64,000 nucleotides of DNA, from assembly GCF_000826185.2 (NCBI RefSeq), contig NZ_LN648874.1, forward strand, positions 558,001 to 622,000, read 5' to 3'. The notes below the pieces were generated by a model that saw only the letters and a program-made list of their open reading frames with translations, was not told the DNA's origin and searched no databases. A program made the translations under genes and the position numbers. The first letter of the stretch is position 1, and the number at the start of each line of letters is the position of its first letter. The stretch comes from Microbacterium gorillae (GTDB lineage Bacteria; Actinomycetota; Actinomycetes; Actinomycetales; Microbacteriaceae). Positions 62,944 to 64,000 of this stretch are shown piece after piece.

Positions 62944-64000
62944 TCAGGCCTTCGGCGAAGAGACCGAGGTGACCTTGATCGAGCCGTCGATGATGCTCTT
63001 CTTGAGCTCGTCGAGCTTGTCGGTCAGGCCGGCCGGCAGCTTCGACTCGAAGTCGTGGAAGCTGGACAGGCCGACGCCGTCGTTCTCCAGCGTGCCGACG
63101 TACGGCGTCGCGTCGAACTTGTCCGCGGCGGCATCCTTGACCACGGCGTACACCGACTCATCGATGCGCTTCATGATCGAGACGAGCACCTTGCTGGCCA
63201 CCGACGGGTCGGAGACGGCGACGTCCGAGTCGACACCGAGCATGACGTCACCCTCGCCCATGGCGGCGGCGGCGGACTGGTAGATCGGGCCACCGACCGG
63301 GAGCAGCACGTCGGCGCCCTGGTCGAGCAGGGTCTGCGCGGTCTGCTTGGCGGTGTCGTTGGCGGCGAAGCCACCGGTCATGGCACCGTTCTGCTTCGCG
63401 ACGTCCCAGCCGACGGTTTCGACCTTCTTGTTGTTGTCCTCGTTGAACTTCTTCACGCCGTCGACGAAGCCGTCCATGAAGATCGTCACCGGCGGGATCT
63501 GCATGCCACCGAAGGTGCCGACCTTGTTGACGCCCTCCTGGTCGGACCATGCCGCCGCGGCGTAGCCGCCGAGGTACGCGGCCTGGACCGTGTCGAACAG
63601 CAGGGGCTTGATGTTCGGGGCGTCGGTCTTGCCGTCGCCGTCGACGTCCGCGGAGTCATCGATGATCGCGTAGTTGATGTCGGGGTTGGCCTTGGCCGAG
63701 TCGACCGTCGCCGCGGCCAGGTTGAAGCCGACCGTGATGATCAGCGTGCAGTTCTGGCTGACCAGCTCCTCCATGTTGGGGGCGTAGTCGTTCGCCGAGT
63801 CGGACTGCAGCTCGACGGCCTTGACACCGAGTTCGCTGGAGATCTTGTCCAGACCCTCCTTGGCGGACTGGTTGAAGGACTTGTCGTTCCAGCCACCGTC
63901 GTCGGAGACGATGCAGGGCTTGAAGTTGCTGTCAGCCGGCTTCTCAGCCGCGCCCGTCTTGTTGTCGGTGGGCGCCGAGCCACAACCGGCAAGGGCGACG
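62944..64000 (-). CDS. BMP-family nucleoside-binding lipoprotein (N-terminus cut by window)
   Basis: 352 residues are visible; only the start of the signal peptide is missing. The sequence enters at the lipobox VALAGCGS, so the lipidated Cys is just inside the window. The mature part begins NFKPCIVSDDGGWNDKSFNQSA, split as in Med/BmpA proteins with the DxGxxxDxSFNQ pattern, and includes VGFNLAAATVDSAKANPD and YLGGYAAAAWS. It binds purine or pyrimidine nucleosides outside the membrane and delivers them to the ABC permeases encoded next. Confidence 0.93.
   Translation of the reverse strand, partial: VALAGCGSAPTDNKTGAAEKPADSNFKPCIVSDDGGWNDKSFNQSAKEGLDKISSELGVKAVELQSDSANDYAPNMEELVSQNCTLIITVGFNLAAATVDSAKANPDINYAIIDDSADVDGDGKTDAPNIKPLLFDTVQAAYLGGYAAAAWSDQEGVNKVGTFGGMQIPPVTIFMDGFVDGVKKFNEDNNKKVETVGWDVAKQNGAMTGGFAANDTAKQTAQTLLDQGADVLLPVGGPIYQSAAAAMGEGDVMLGVDSDVAVSDPSVASKVLVSIMKRIDESVYAVVKDAAADKFDATPYVGTLENDGVGLSSFHDFESKLPAGLTDKLDELKKSIIDGSIKVTSVSSPKA

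Overview
The window is a piece of a high-GC actinobacterial chromosome, most likely Microbacteriaceae (Microbacterium or a close relative). This is inferred from codon use, GTG/TTG starts, many ATGA/GTGA start-stop overlaps, acyl-CoA carboxylases with an epsilon subunit, an LCP protein, CWB2 repeats, and many genes starting about 6-7 nt after a TANNNT box (leaderless pattern). Gene order from the LCP gene through purE, purK, PH-domain protein, birA, accD/accE, maf and accA follows the Mycobacterium tuberculosis Rv3267-Rv3285 region. lpdA-pnp-pmm and add-deoA-cdd also recall Rv3303c-Rv3315c. I saw no rRNA, tRNA, CRISPR or prophage.

Layout. 1-9376 (minus): a surface-glycan locus with an ABC flippase fragment, two glycosyltransferases, a Gfo/Idh - DegT - hexapeptide acetyltransferase set that fits diacetamido-sugar synthesis, a large polytopic membrane protein, and a Wzm/Wzt-type exporter. 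9500-11857: a secreted CWB2 cell-wall protein. 11939-17717: glycosyltransferase, LCP ligase, purE, purK, PH-domain protein, birA. 17729-19794: a 153-bp tandem duplication over the promoter/start of an acyl-CoA carboxylase beta gene, then accE. 20070-22961: response regulator, histidine kinase and membrane partner. 22993-24219: TrmA-type RNA methyltransferase. 24251-24330: a segment that looks like a damaged Illumina Nextera adapter, i.e. a probable assembly artefact. 24610-33085: HNH/DUF222 protein, maf, ridA, accA (BC-BCCP), lpdA, pnp, phosphomannomutase. 33319-36107: acetyltransferase, HPr-like protein, MtlR/BglG-type regulator. 36201-41169: MFS exporter and a sugar ABC importer without its ATPase. 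41420-46980: a mannitol PTS operon that carries its own EIIB-like protein, HPr and EI, then mtlA, mtlF, mtlD. 47084-51090: TauE permease and a coupled FMO - SBF symporter - SDR operon. 51352-55538: DEAD helicase, an IS30-family element, and a DUF559-type protein. 55772-64000 (minus): a nucleoside uptake and salvage operon (BMP lipoprotein, ABC ATPase, two permeases, cdd, deoA, add), cut by the window edge.

The least ordinary content is intergenic: (i) a family of about 50-nt structured hairpin repeats between 51097 and 55747, one copy of which has been split at its apex by the IS30 element with a CCG target duplication; (ii) the 153-bp in-frame duplication in which the upstream start codon is GGG instead of GTG; (iii) a regularly spaced GTTNYGCAGGA array at 33093-33211; (iv) strong hairpins behind the first gene, or between cistrons, of three transport operons; (v) the adapter-like sequence.
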